From Entonaema liquescens (Eukaryota > Ascomycota > Sordariomycetes > Xylariales > Xylariaceae), in contig CADCSX010000023.1 of NCBI GenBank assembly GCA_902805475.1, positions 1,240,001 to 1,304,000 on the forward strand: DNA of 64,000 bases. The letters are read 5' to 3'. Shown in pieces: positions 48,493 through 59,332 of this stretch. Numbering within the stretch: position 1 is the stretch's first letter; every line of letters begins with the position of its first letter. Made by a program: the position numbers and the translations under genes. Below the pieces are notes generated by a model, which saw only the letters and a list, made by a program, of their open reading frames with translations, searched no databases and was not told where the DNA came from.

Positions 48493-50467
48493 GATGACTG
48501 AAATTGAGTAGTCTAGGATTGGTCCTGGTTCACACAGGAGTAATTAGTACTAGTAAAATGGGATGCTTTTTTGCTATATCAATAGGTAGAGGAAAAATAA
48601 GTCGGTCTCTGTCTCGTCTTATATACATCGAATGAGGATGATTGCCTCATACTTCCGTACGTAGCAGATAACCTTTCCAACCCACTTTGGCGGCAATATC
48701 TCATTCAAATTCTGTTCGATAGAGGTTCTTCCATGTGAAAGTTTCGGATCTTAACGGACTTAAAGAGCTATTAATCCTCCTCGGAATTAGTGGACATAAA
48801 ATGCGAGTATCTGTAGTGTTTCGGAGTTAATAAATTACCCAATTCGTCGCCATGACTCGGTCACAGCTATCCTCCCGCGAACGCTTCTTGGTTAAAACTA
48901 AAACAGCCAATCAGATAATTCTCTTATATTTATCCGTTATTATTAAAAAGAACGTTCGGTCTTCGCGAGAGCGCGAGAATTACATAACCAGCTACGAGAT
49001 CGCATTTCGTTTTCAAGTCTCCTAGGATCCAGGAATCTAGCTTATATACTATCCCCATATACTTACGAAGTATGAGGGGCCCGTCTTTCCCTCTATTCAA
49101 GATAATGGATATGCCATGATTCAAGCTGTTGAATTAGGTGGTGAAGAGATCACTTTCGGGTATAGTACATGATGTCTTCGCGGGGAATGTACATCTAATA
49201 AGAAGAACCTCCCCCTCACTCACATACCTAGGTAGGTAGTTGATAGATCAAATTAAGTATACGAGTAACTACAACTAATATACCATATCTTCCACTGATT
49301 ACAACATTAAGAAACGCACGCTCTTGTATATTTACCTGCCCAATGACCTGAAAGTGTACCCAAATCTAGGATGCATTGAAAAAGAGATAGCATATACAAT
49401 TGAAGAAAAGTAGTAGCTACGAGAATAAATGCATAGTTGATAGTTAAGAGGAAAAGAGATGGCCTCCATAACATTAGCAGGATTTACTTTGGGATATTTT
49501 TTCTGGCATAAAAGGAAGCCGTAGGTAGATTCCTCTCGTCATGAGTTGATAAGTTATATAGCACCCCTTAAACTTATCAAGCCAACTTTTTGCCACCCGA
49601 GTACCAATCAGGTACTATGCTTTGGTAAACTCTCTGCTCATGGATTACCACTTACATAAATGGGCCGATGATGATCCCATGAGAGTCTGTTAGGTTGACC
49701 CAACGCGAAACTTAACCGCCTGTCTTGGGGTAGGAAGGTACCTCTTAACGCATGGTTGCTTCGACCATCGTATATCCTTCTCTACCATTATATTTTAATT
49801 ATCTGTCCAACATCGTGAAAAAAAATCGTAACCTTGTTGGATTGGTTGGGTTTATGGACTTACCTCAGTTGTTAACTCGAATATGTAGCTTGGTTCACAA
49901 GAAAACAAAGCTAGGTGAAGCTGAAAATTTTAATACCTTGGCATAGTTCGTAGAAGGTAAAATCTCCATGCCAAGATACATAAGACTTGGACAGTTGCCA
50001 TTTGAGAGAGAGCCAAGATATATAGTCTATCAAAATGGCCATCAGGGTTCTTCCGAGGCACTATTATTCACGAATGATATGGGAACTCTCTATTATATTC
50101 CCATGAACTCAATGATCGATATAGCTTTTTATGAGCTCACAATAATGTACATCCTTAGCTTGGCGTAATCCATACGGGTGGTTACCGGCCTTATATCCTT
50201 GAAGGGAATATGTTAGTCTGCGATTCTAGCTAGGATAGCCAACACAACAGCATGGTTTTACGAGTTAAGAGAAAGGGCTAGATCGTAGATTATCCTAGTT
50301 TACGATCCTGAGCTCAAGAATATACGTCAGGTTGATAGATTAAGATTTCGTGCATACCCGTACCTACATAAAGTATTTAAGTCGTCCGTTTATCTCTATG
50401 GTTGGACTACTCACCTCCCCTACAAGCTTCTTCCAAATAACAGCTCAACTTCAAGCACTCTGTCAAG
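48493..50467. other. Gene-free region upstream of the zinc-related pair
   Basis: No gene. Short open frames at 49752-50168 have no motif. The right end is the promoter of the His/Cys-repeat gene and includes a ZRE-like site at 50196-50206. Confidence 0.55.
50196..50206. promoter_or_regulatory. Candidate zinc-responsive element upstream of the His/Cys-repeat gene
   Basis: TCCTTGAAGGG matches the yeast Zap1 element ACCTTNAAGGT at all positions but the two ends and contains its palindromic core. It lies about 260 bp before the ATG. No binding evidence; a chance match is possible. Confidence 0.35.
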
Positions 50468-51046
50468 ATGTATAAAGTTAACGCAATTTTCGCTGCTTTT
50501 CTTGTTGCCTCGACGGCTGTCGCACAGACATTGCCACCGTCGCCAACCGCATCTGTCGGGTGTCATCCTCACGGTGATCATTGGTAAGACACTTTTGCAT
50601 CTAACATTACTGGCGGAGAGCAGAAGTAACTTACTGGAGTTTGCAGGCATTGTGACGGGCCAGCTTCGAGCACCGCCTCAGCAACTCTATCCGGCACGGT
50701 CAGTAACGAAAGCTCCCAAACTCTTGCACCGAGTCCCACGGAGTCTGTCGGCTGCGAATCCCATGGAGACCATTGGCATTGCGATGGCCCTGCATCGGCA
50801 TCTGCCTCCACTACGAGCTCCGTCTCTGGCGACCATCATGACGAGGGAACTGGGAGCCTGGCACCCAGCCCAACAGAGTCGGTCGGTTGTGAGTCGCACG
50901 GGGACCACTGGCACTGCGATGGACCTGCTACAGCTGCGACCACATCTTCTGAACAGCCTGTGGAAACAGCTGGTGTTGGAAAAGTAGGAGTTGGTAGCGT
51001 TGCGTTACTAGGAGGGTTATTCGCGGTTGCAGCATTGGATCTCTAA
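50468..51046 (+). CDS. Secreted, probably GPI-anchored His/Cys-repeat protein (candidate zinc-binding surface protein)
   Basis: 171 aa from two exons, 50468-50583 and 50647-51046; the intron has donor GTAAGA and acceptor TGCAG, phase 2. Signal peptide 1-19 (ends AVA). Three repeats of PSPTxSVGCxxHGDHWHC-DGPA have their cysteine pairs at 32/41, 75/84 and 120/129. Ser/Thr-rich linkers, likely glycosylated, separate them. The C-terminus is hydrophobic (VGSVALLGGLFAVAALDL) after a small-residue stretch, fitting a GPI signal. Each repeat offers two Cys and three or four His, ideal for Zn or Cu. Repeats 2 and 3 are identical over 20 residues yet differ synonymously at 13 codons, so the peptide is under selection. 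It sits directly upstream of a ZIP transporter whose ectodomain has the same CX8C motif. A zinc role is inferred from composition and context. Confidence 0.85.
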
Positions 51047-51908
51047 TCATTAAGCATCGCCCATTGATGCGTAGCTGAATGTAACTGTACTACTACCTAG
51101 TTGAACACCAAGACAAGTCAATTCTAAGCTTCGGTGCATAATGGTCTTGTCACGGCTATATTTGATAACCACATGCACCTTACTAGGTATATGATCTTGC
51201 ATCGTGCATATAGTAGTATCCAACCAGTATCATAGCAACTTGTACATATTGATTACACGCTACTAGATGTGCCATCCCCGTATGAAAGCCAATCAAGATG
51301 CACTTAATCCGTATTACCTATCTATCTAATGTGCGTTATACGTTGGATGTTGTTACTATACACATACTTACATCAGACACAGAGCCTTTAAGATGGCGGA
51401 TAAATGCATGAAAATCAGAGGGTCAGTGTACCGTGAGCGTGCTCCCATCTACTCGGATTTCGCAAGGTCTTACGATGCCCATCAAGGTCCCTATTCATAA
51501 CTCATGAGACCAAAAGAAAAAATCAAACGATATCAAAATTTGAAGTAATTGATTCCTCTGTAGGTTGCCATTCTGACCTGCCAAGCAGTTGGAGGAAGGC
51601 CAAGGGAAGCTGTGTGGGGATTAAAAAAAGGCCAAGAATATACTTCACGAAAGCGCCAAGTATAACTTCCTAAGTTGTCGAAAGCCCGAAGCACCTTGAT
51701 GGCCAAAAAGAAACTTCTTAGGTGAAAAAAACTTATCAACTAACTATAAAGACATTTAGTTATATTATGCGGCTCTGTCACTCAAACTATCTGTTCATCC
51801 AACGCAGTTGCAACTCATAGTAGATCAACACTCTACTTGATGTTGAGCAGAGACTACGACCAATTCAACTAAGAGTGGAAATAACAAGTAAAAGCGCTTT
51901 TTGTCATA
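51047..51908. promoter_or_regulatory. Intergenic region and promoter of the ZIP gene
   Basis: No gene. It contains ACCTTGATGGC (51693-51703, 9 of 11 match to ACCTTNAAGGT, about 205 bp before the ATG) and ACCTTACTAGGT (51177-51188), both candidate zinc-responsive sites by resemblance only. Confidence 0.4.
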
Positions 51909-53666
51909 ATGGGTCAACTCCAAAAGTCGTGGATCGCGCTTCCACTTGCGCTGATCGTCTCACAAAACGCTCTTTCCTACGCCGAAGCATCATACCTCTC
52001 TCCGACGCCTGCACCACAAGGTCCAATGACTACGCCGGCTCCCATATTACCTAGAGCTACTGAGAGCTTTACTGCCGTATCGGGGTGTCATACGCATGGT
52101 GCTTCAGTGTAGGTCGTCATATTACCTAATATTTTATAATGACTGTCTAACGAGATCTAGATTCTGTCTATACGATTCCACAGAGCTTCAAGTGGTAGTA
52201 CCGACGACGGCAATCAGTGCAATCCCACCAACATATACGGGCTGCCATAACCACGGAGATGAATCGTATGTTAAGCAACTTGCTACTCCACATTAGAAGT
52301 GGAACTAATGAATTTAGTTTTTGTTTTGCGCCTGATGGCTCCGAAGTTGAGGTTCTCGGCCTTAGTGGCGGGGACTCAAGCGGTAGCTCAGAAGAAGATG
52401 CACACAGCGAAAGTGGAGGGCAAAACTGTCATTTCCATGCAGGCGTCGAGTAAGTGTGTTTTTATATAGTTGTTGGTACTCCTGTATCTAACTGTTTACA
52501 GACATTGCGTCGGCGGCGGGGGCGAAAGTGGTGCAGTAGACTGCTCACGACGAGATCGAGAATACAATGTTCCTCTTAGGATTGGACTTCTCTTCGTCAT
52601 TCTCATTACGAGTTTTATTGGTAAGTATAGTACGTTATATAACATTTAGTAACAGTTGGCTCACCAAAGTGCATAGGGGTTGCTGGACCGATATTCCTCA
52701 AACCAGTGCTGCCACAGAAGTTCCAACCGGTTTTCCTCGTTCTGAAGCAATTTGGCACTGGAGTGATAATATCAACAGCATTTGTTCATGTGAGTCTCTT
52801 CGACACATGCATAATATGTACCGCTTTTAACTAATCGATGTTTAGCTCTTCACACACGCAGAACTTATGTTCACCAATGAATGTCTTGGGGAACTTACAT
52901 ATGAAGCGACAACGGCTGCGATAGTTATGGCGGGGATGTTTTTCGCATTCGCTGTAGAGAATGGGAGTCATCGTCTGGCCCAAAAGTTCTGGGCAAAGAC
53001 TCAGTATAACAGCGAAGTAGTTGGCGTTGCCGTGCTTGAAGCCGGTATCATATTTCACTCCCTTCGTAAGTCAATACCCCGTAGCTATTCACCCCGCCAA
53101 GACTAACTTTTCTTCTTTAAGTAATTGGCCTTACTTTAGTAGTTGCAGGAGACAGCTTCTTTATAACCCTTTTTGTTGTTATTCTCTTCCATCAAATGTT
53201 TGAGGGTATAGCTCTCGGCACTCGCATCGCGTCTGTTGGTCATGTTGATAATGTCGAGGGAGATAACGCCAATAATACTCAGCTTGCAAGAGACGCATCT
53301 TCGTCTACACACGGTCCAACAACCACAGACTCTTTAGAAGAAAGCAAGGGCCTGAAATCGTTGCCAACACTCCAGAAGTTTCTAATGGCCTCTGCATTTG
53401 CGTTAGTTACACCGGTTGGTATGGCAATTGGTATTGGCGTTCTGAACCGGTTTAATGGCAACGACCCTAGCACATTAATCGCTTTGGGGACGCTCGATGC
53501 TCTGTCAGCCGGAATACTGATATGGGTTGGTGTTGTGGAGATGTGGGCAGGAGATTGGATGTTCGGTGGTGAAATGACAAATTCAGGGGCTGTGATAACA
53601 ACTCTTGGAGGGTTCGGGCTCATTGCGGGCATGGCTTTGATGAGTTTCTTGGGCAAATGGGCATAA
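51909..53666 (+). CDS. ZIP-family plasma-membrane zinc transporter with CX8C His-rich ectodomain
   Basis: Zinc importer of the fungal Zrt1/2 type, 477 aa. Exons 51909-52108, 52161-52265, 52318-52449, 52502-52620, 52677-52789, 52846-53065 and 53122-53666, all in frame. Signal peptide-like N-terminus (~1-26). The ectodomain has three motifs, GCHTHGASVFC, GCHNHGDESFC and NCHFHAGVEHC, all C-H-x-H with CX8C spacing. The first three introns each cut a motif at Cys+7, phase 2. The helices begin at PLRIGLLFVILITSFIG. FGTGVIISTAFVHL with HAELMFTNE, AGIIFHSLLIG and the HQMFEG-IALGTRIA motif are the ZIP metal-site helices. A variable, charged loop lies at about 53.22-53.36 kb. It follows the His/Cys-repeat gene in the same orientation, suggesting joint zinc acquisition. 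Confidence 0.95.
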
Positions 53667-56453
53667 TGACAGTTGTGTTATGAGCAATGCTGGTTTTAGT
53701 ATCACGAGAGGTACACTAGGATTATTCATCTGGGTTGACATGTAAGTAGCGAAAGTAATTACCTAGATCATAATCCATACCAAGTTTAATTACTGCAACA
53801 CAATATTTGCTGAACTAGAGTTGAATTATCGCGATTGTACCATATTAAGAAGCGCGTCATGATACTCTAGGTGAATGAATATTCAACCTTATACTCTTGT
53901 ATATTTAGGTAGATTCCTCAGAGGCGGGCTGTTAAAACAAGCTTACCGCTTACCTACTTTGGATTGGACCTTGGACATACGTCGAACCCACCCACGGGTA
54001 GGTATATTGGGTAATACAATTAAAACTCATGACATACTTTTCATTGGCTTAAATTCATATAAGGTAGGTAGTTTAACATCTTTAACCCTTTATTTCAGGG
54101 ACATATTAGTGCTATCTGCATAAACTCGACGACCGCACCTCGTAGGGGTGCATGGTCAAACTCGTGTAGGTAGATAGTATGATAATGTATTTCCGTACTT
54201 TAGATAGACGACAATTGGGATGTCATCTTTCAATTATTCATGAGAAGTCATGTGAGGTACGACGATGCAAAAGAAATATCAATATACCACAGTAGGTAAA
54301 TTGTCAGGGGTCTCACTTGAGCCCCCCTTAGAATAAAAAAGCTAGTTCGTACCCATGTATAGGTAGCTCTGACTTCAGGGCTACCTTAGTTAGAGTTCCT
54401 TGCTGATCAACGAAGTTGTGTCCTCGCCTTTTGGGTTGCTTCGTGACATAAATAGCTACCATAGCCATTTGCTTCCATTATTCCGTACCATGCAGTATCC
54501 GGATACCTACGAATAGCGGGTGTTGAACAAATTCCCCCGTTTCGTACGACCTAACGAAGTGAATCTAATGCTTGCGATTACTACCTACACGTTCCTCGTG
54601 TATGCTGAAATGAGGTAAGAATGCTAGTTTAGATACGGCACATGGGCTATATTTATATACTGACTTGACCTCTTAACTGTAGGAGAGAAAATTTCCTTGG
54701 TCAGGCGAAACACTGGCTCTGTCACGATACTTCAGTCGCTTTTCGCGCTAAAGAGCGCTTCGGGAGCAACGTTGTAGGGATATCTCGTATAGTTCTAGTA
54801 TCTTAGATAACCCTACATGCCCAATAAGCGTAACCGTTTTCACTGCCATCATGCAGGAGAGAGGACACCGCAAAATATATTATATAGAAGTAGTCCCTTG
54901 ACCACTCATTCCAATATTAGGTTTTGCCTTTATATATACCATTCTTCTCAAGAGGGCAAAGGTACACCGTCCTATATGTTAGGCAGGTACCTAGTTGTTG
55001 GTCTCTGCTGTAACATGTCCCTAGAAGGATTCAAATATTCAGCGTGAATAGGTAGGTACCAATCTAATGAATATCAATTAGGTAGCGATCTATACTAACC
55101 CATTACTTGCTGATACCTCCGGTTAATATACACTTGGTGCCTATACATGGTTACAATCGCAGCCCTCTGGTTATTATCAGCACACACGACTTCGATTTTG
55201 CAGGATTTGAATGGCCAAACGGTATCTAAAAGGCTCTAGGCTAAGATGTTGTAGAAATTAATTGGAATAATTGGTTGGGGGTCACGGGTTTCCTATCCCT
55301 GCCTGGGACGAATCCAGAAATGTTATGCGAGGTAACATTTTACATAGTACATGTTCAGCCTACAACCTTCCACGGAAAATTCGCGAAGCGCTTTGCGCAT
55401 CTAGTGGATAAGCGCACGGGTATCTGCATTTACATACGACGTATCCATGTGGCGCTCCATTCCTAGTGGACTATTCCAATTCAGATAGGATAGGCATAGA
55501 GGATTGGTTGGGATACTAAAGCGTCAAGTATATGCAGTTTGAAGGGATGTCCGTCCTTGGCGTGCCATAGATGCATCTTATAATCGCGTATTCCATGATA
55601 AGCCTTGGCGTCCTCTTTCAGCTTTCCCAGGATGTGATGCTTCCAGAAATTTATGCTGGCTCATGCTTTATGCAGGTCGCCCGTTTCTGTCCGACGACAG
55701 ACGGATCATGTTTCCATGCGTTATTGGACAGACCTAAGATCCAAATGTATGGAGATGGTTGTTATCAAATGGCTCACCCCTGTAGTACCAAACCCGTCAG
55801 TTTCTCGCCTTCGCTTTCGTATAGACCAATTAGGCCCTCGTGATCATGGTTGCATAGGGCTGGAATCGGCCGTAGAAAACAGGAAATTTCGGCGCACATG
55901 GGTTAGAGAATGGCCGTTGGTGACAGGACCCTTGAAGAGTGGCAGAGGGAAGATAAGGCGAATAAGTCGAGTTGTATGCGCCATCTTCAGGTTAGATGAC
56001 CCAAGGATCCGGTCAGTTATTTCACGTACGATCTAGATTTCGACTAAAGACATAACCATGGCTATAATGAGGACCCGTAGGTTTGTTATTAGCTATTATA
56101 GGTTGTTCGCGAGGTACGCCTAACTGGAATTTAACATGACTGTAATCACGCAATAATAGACCCGTCATGGCGCAACGTATTCCATCCAGCTCGTCATAGC
56201 GCCTTCCTAACTTAGTAAAGAAGACCCCTTGTCTGTTCTCGTTAACTTCCAAATAACTGTCTGGTTGGCCGTTTCGTCCAATCATGGAAGCTGGTTTCAA
56301 ATTATCAAATTGTTAGCCTATGGATTGTATAGGTTGCACGAAGGGTTATATATAAAGAACCACGCGAACCTCTCGGTTGAACTTCTGGGCGCTTTAGACT
56401 TTCTGCCAGTCTCTCGACCTATCTCTGAGATCAAGAAAAATCATCTTCCCATC
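53667..56453. other. Gene-free region between ZIP and peptide transporter genes
   Basis: No supportable gene. Several TAGGTA/TACCTA tracts (about 53904-55060). The 127-codon frame at 55653-56036 has no motif. A TATA-like element sits at 56347-56356, 100 bp before the peptide transporter. Confidence 0.55.
56347..56356 (+). promoter_or_regulatory. TATA box candidate of the peptide transporter
   Basis: TATATATAAA about 100 bp upstream of the proposed ATG at 56454. Confidence 0.45.
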
Positions 56454-58744
56454 ATGGGTATGTTTATTATCCCGCCAATGCCAAACACTGTTATCTGGCC
56501 CGCTAACATATTGTGTAGCGGAGAATGTCGTCGGTCTCAATGTCCAAAGGTTGTTGAACCGGGTGCGGACCCGGTTCCAATCCAAGGCAAAACAGTAGAC
56601 AAGCTATCCGACTCACCACGTGTCGAGTCACAGCCCGAATCGCTTCGTGAAGCGGAGCCTGTCATAGACTATGAGGCCTACCCGCCTCCTACCAAAGAAG
56701 AGCGAACCACGTTGCGTAAGGTTCACGACTCGATTCCTCTAGCGGCTTGGTCCCTGTGCTTTGTGGAGCTGGCCGAACGAGCTTCTTACTATGGAGTTAA
56801 AGCTGTTTTCAATAACTATATGTACGAACCTATATCTGCGAAGACCTTGTACGAGATCTTAACCTTACATAATAATTATCTATAGGCAATTCCCTCTCCC
56901 GGAGGGTGGCCCGGGAACCGGCGCTATTGATAAGTCGAAACCCAACTCACACGCCGGTGCCCTCAACCTTGGCCTTCAAACAGCTTCTGCTCTGGGCCTA
57001 CTATTTACCTTTCTGGCATATGTTATCCCTATCTTTGGCGCGTGGGTTGCGGACGTAAAAATAGGCCGCTATAAAGCAATACTGTAAATAAAGCATGTTA
57101 TCTACGTTTTCTTCGCTAATCTTTTTTGTAGCTGGGGTGTTATCATCGGGGGCGTCGCCCACGTTATTATGGTTGGAGGTGCTGCTCCATCCTTGCTTCA
57201 GGTAAGATCTCCGGCTTTTCCAACAGTGATCCTTTTGAAATAAACTAACCAATTTCGTTATATCAACAGGCTGGAAAAGGAGTGGCTCCTTTCCTTGTTT
57301 CCTTCTTCCTACTCGCCATCGGTGCAGGCATATTTAAGCCAAATGTTAGCCCTACAGTCATAGACCAGTTACGTATTACCATTATATAATCTACGAATAT
57401 CCTTAACATTTTTTATTAAAGAAGAAATTTGAAAAGGAGAGCACTAACACATTCCATGTCTACAGATACAAATACCAACATGAATATACGAAAGTACTCA
57501 AATCAGGAGAGAAGGTTCTCGTTGACCCCGAGACGACTATAAGCCATATTATGCTTATCTTCTACGCATTTGTTAACGTTGGTGCCTTCTTCAGCATTGC
57601 GGTTGTCTATGTCGAAAAATACCATAGTTTCTGGCTTGCTTTCTTGTTACCAGGTATCATATACTTTCTGCTGCCTATTCTTCTCGCAGCTATGTATAAG
57701 AGGACGGTCAAGAAGTCGCCCCAAGGTTCCGATTTGACCCGGTTTGTAAAAATCACCGTTTCGGCGCTGAAGAAGAGCAAAGGAAATATCTTCTCGAAAA
57801 ATCTATGGCATAACGTAAAGCCTTCTGTGCTAGGAGAGCAGAACATCGTTGTCGGCTACACGGAGAAGGACGTTTCTGACACGCAACGCACATGGGAAGC
57901 GGTCCATATCTTCTTATGTATGATATACACCTAAAACTACGCCGACGAGATCGCTTTTCAGTTTACTATGGCTAACATTCACTCACGTACAGTTCAACCA
58001 ATTTGGGTTTTGAATAACGGAGGTATTTCCAGCCTAAGTAGCAACCAGGGAGCGGCGATGACTTCTGATGGCGCTCCCAATGATCTACTCAGCCATTTTA
58101 ACCCCCTAGTTATTCTCGTGTTTTCACCACTCATGGCACAGGTCGTGTATCCTTTTCTAGAGCGCAGAAAGATCAAGGTGGGCCGTATTACTCGAATGAC
58201 TTTTGGATTTGTTCTTGCAACCATTTCTGGATGTTAGTATCTCTCTCGTATATGACTATACTTTCATAGCTAACTTACGCAACTTTCAGTAATCGGTGCC
58301 CTCGTACAATGGAGAGTCTATGAAACATCACCTTGTGGCTACTATGCCTCCGATTGCGACGAGGTATCGCCAATCTCTATTTGGTGGCAGGTCCCAAACG
58401 TTGCCCTGGGTGCTATGTCCGAAATATTCGTTAACGTTACATCATATGAACTCGCATACGCCCGTGCCCCGGAGCATATGAGAGCTACAGTGGTTGCGTT
58501 ATTCCTGTTTATGACTGCCCTAAGTAGTGCTTTAGGCGAAATTTTAATTCCAGCGATTGCAGATCCAACCCTTATATGGGCTTGGGCGGCGCCGGCTATA
58601 GCACTTGCTGTTCAAACTGTTATATTCTGGTGGCAGCACCATGGTGTCAACGACGACGTTTTCATGACATACGAAGAGGATTTCCAGCCATCAGTCAAAG
58701 AAACTACGAATTCCGAGAAGGGCGAGAAACAGGCCAGCCTATAA
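56454..58744 (+). CDS. PTR2: POT-family di/tripeptide transporter (PTR2-like); 5' frame uncertain
   Basis: Proton-coupled peptide importer, about 600 aa. Exons 56454-56457, 56519-56821, 56886-57083, 57132-57201, 57270-57367, 57466-57917, 57993-58232 and 58290-58744. From VVEPGADPVPI onward the frame is sound: FVELAERASYYGVKAVFNNYM, PIFGAWVADVKIGRYKAIL, VGGAAPSLLQAGKG, IGAGIFKPNVSPTVIDQ, then FYAFVNVGAFFSI (PTR2 signature), PIWVLNNGGISSL, SWWQVP-type and SEIFVNVTSYELAYARAPEHM. The 4-nt first exon gives M-AENVVGLNVQ, a family-like start, but this is one base out of frame with what follows. Either one base is missing near 56543-56546, or the acceptor is GCGGAG (56523) five bases further on, giving MECRRSQC. 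A TATA box is at 56347. Confidence 0.9.
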
Positions 58745-59332
58745 ACCAAAATACAACCCTGGCCAAAGCAAGTAGACAACTTTAGACAGCGTATTTCTCA
58801 GGCACCAAGGAGATAATATAAGCTAAAGAATAGGTCAATAGCATGTTTATAGGCTGAAGGCTCAAGCTACCTAGTGTATACGCTTTGATAGACTATACAC
58901 CTATAATACACCTATAATACAGTTGTATAATAATATATTCTATTTAGAGCATATCTTCATTATATGCAGGTTGTTTATAGCTCACTTATATTATCTATAA
59001 AACCCCCTTAATGCTCAAATGTTAATTTGGAGCAGTGGTTAATCGCGAGAATATGTATAAGTCGTTAATGTCGTTTGTGAGTGCCTGTATTAGGTAAGCG
59101 TGCCGCTTGCTGATCGGGAATGTAGTGTGGTGCGGACCCGCAGCATCGGAGTGAGCCACGGCTAAACTCCGGGAGACACTTACTCTTCTGTTCGCTACTT
59201 CTTTGCCATTGCCGCTTATCTCCGTGATTTCCTTTGCCACGGTCTTGTTAAGACCTAACGTAACTTTGCTGCTACACCTGCTTCATACCAAAATGTCACT
59301 TCTTTGGTCATTGTCCTACGTCAAAGGTGGAA
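58745..59332. other. Intergenic region
   Basis: AT-rich 3' flank of the peptide transporter and promoter of the DUF1992 gene. Two short direct copies of ACACCTATAAT occur at about 58898-58920. No gene. Confidence 0.55.
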
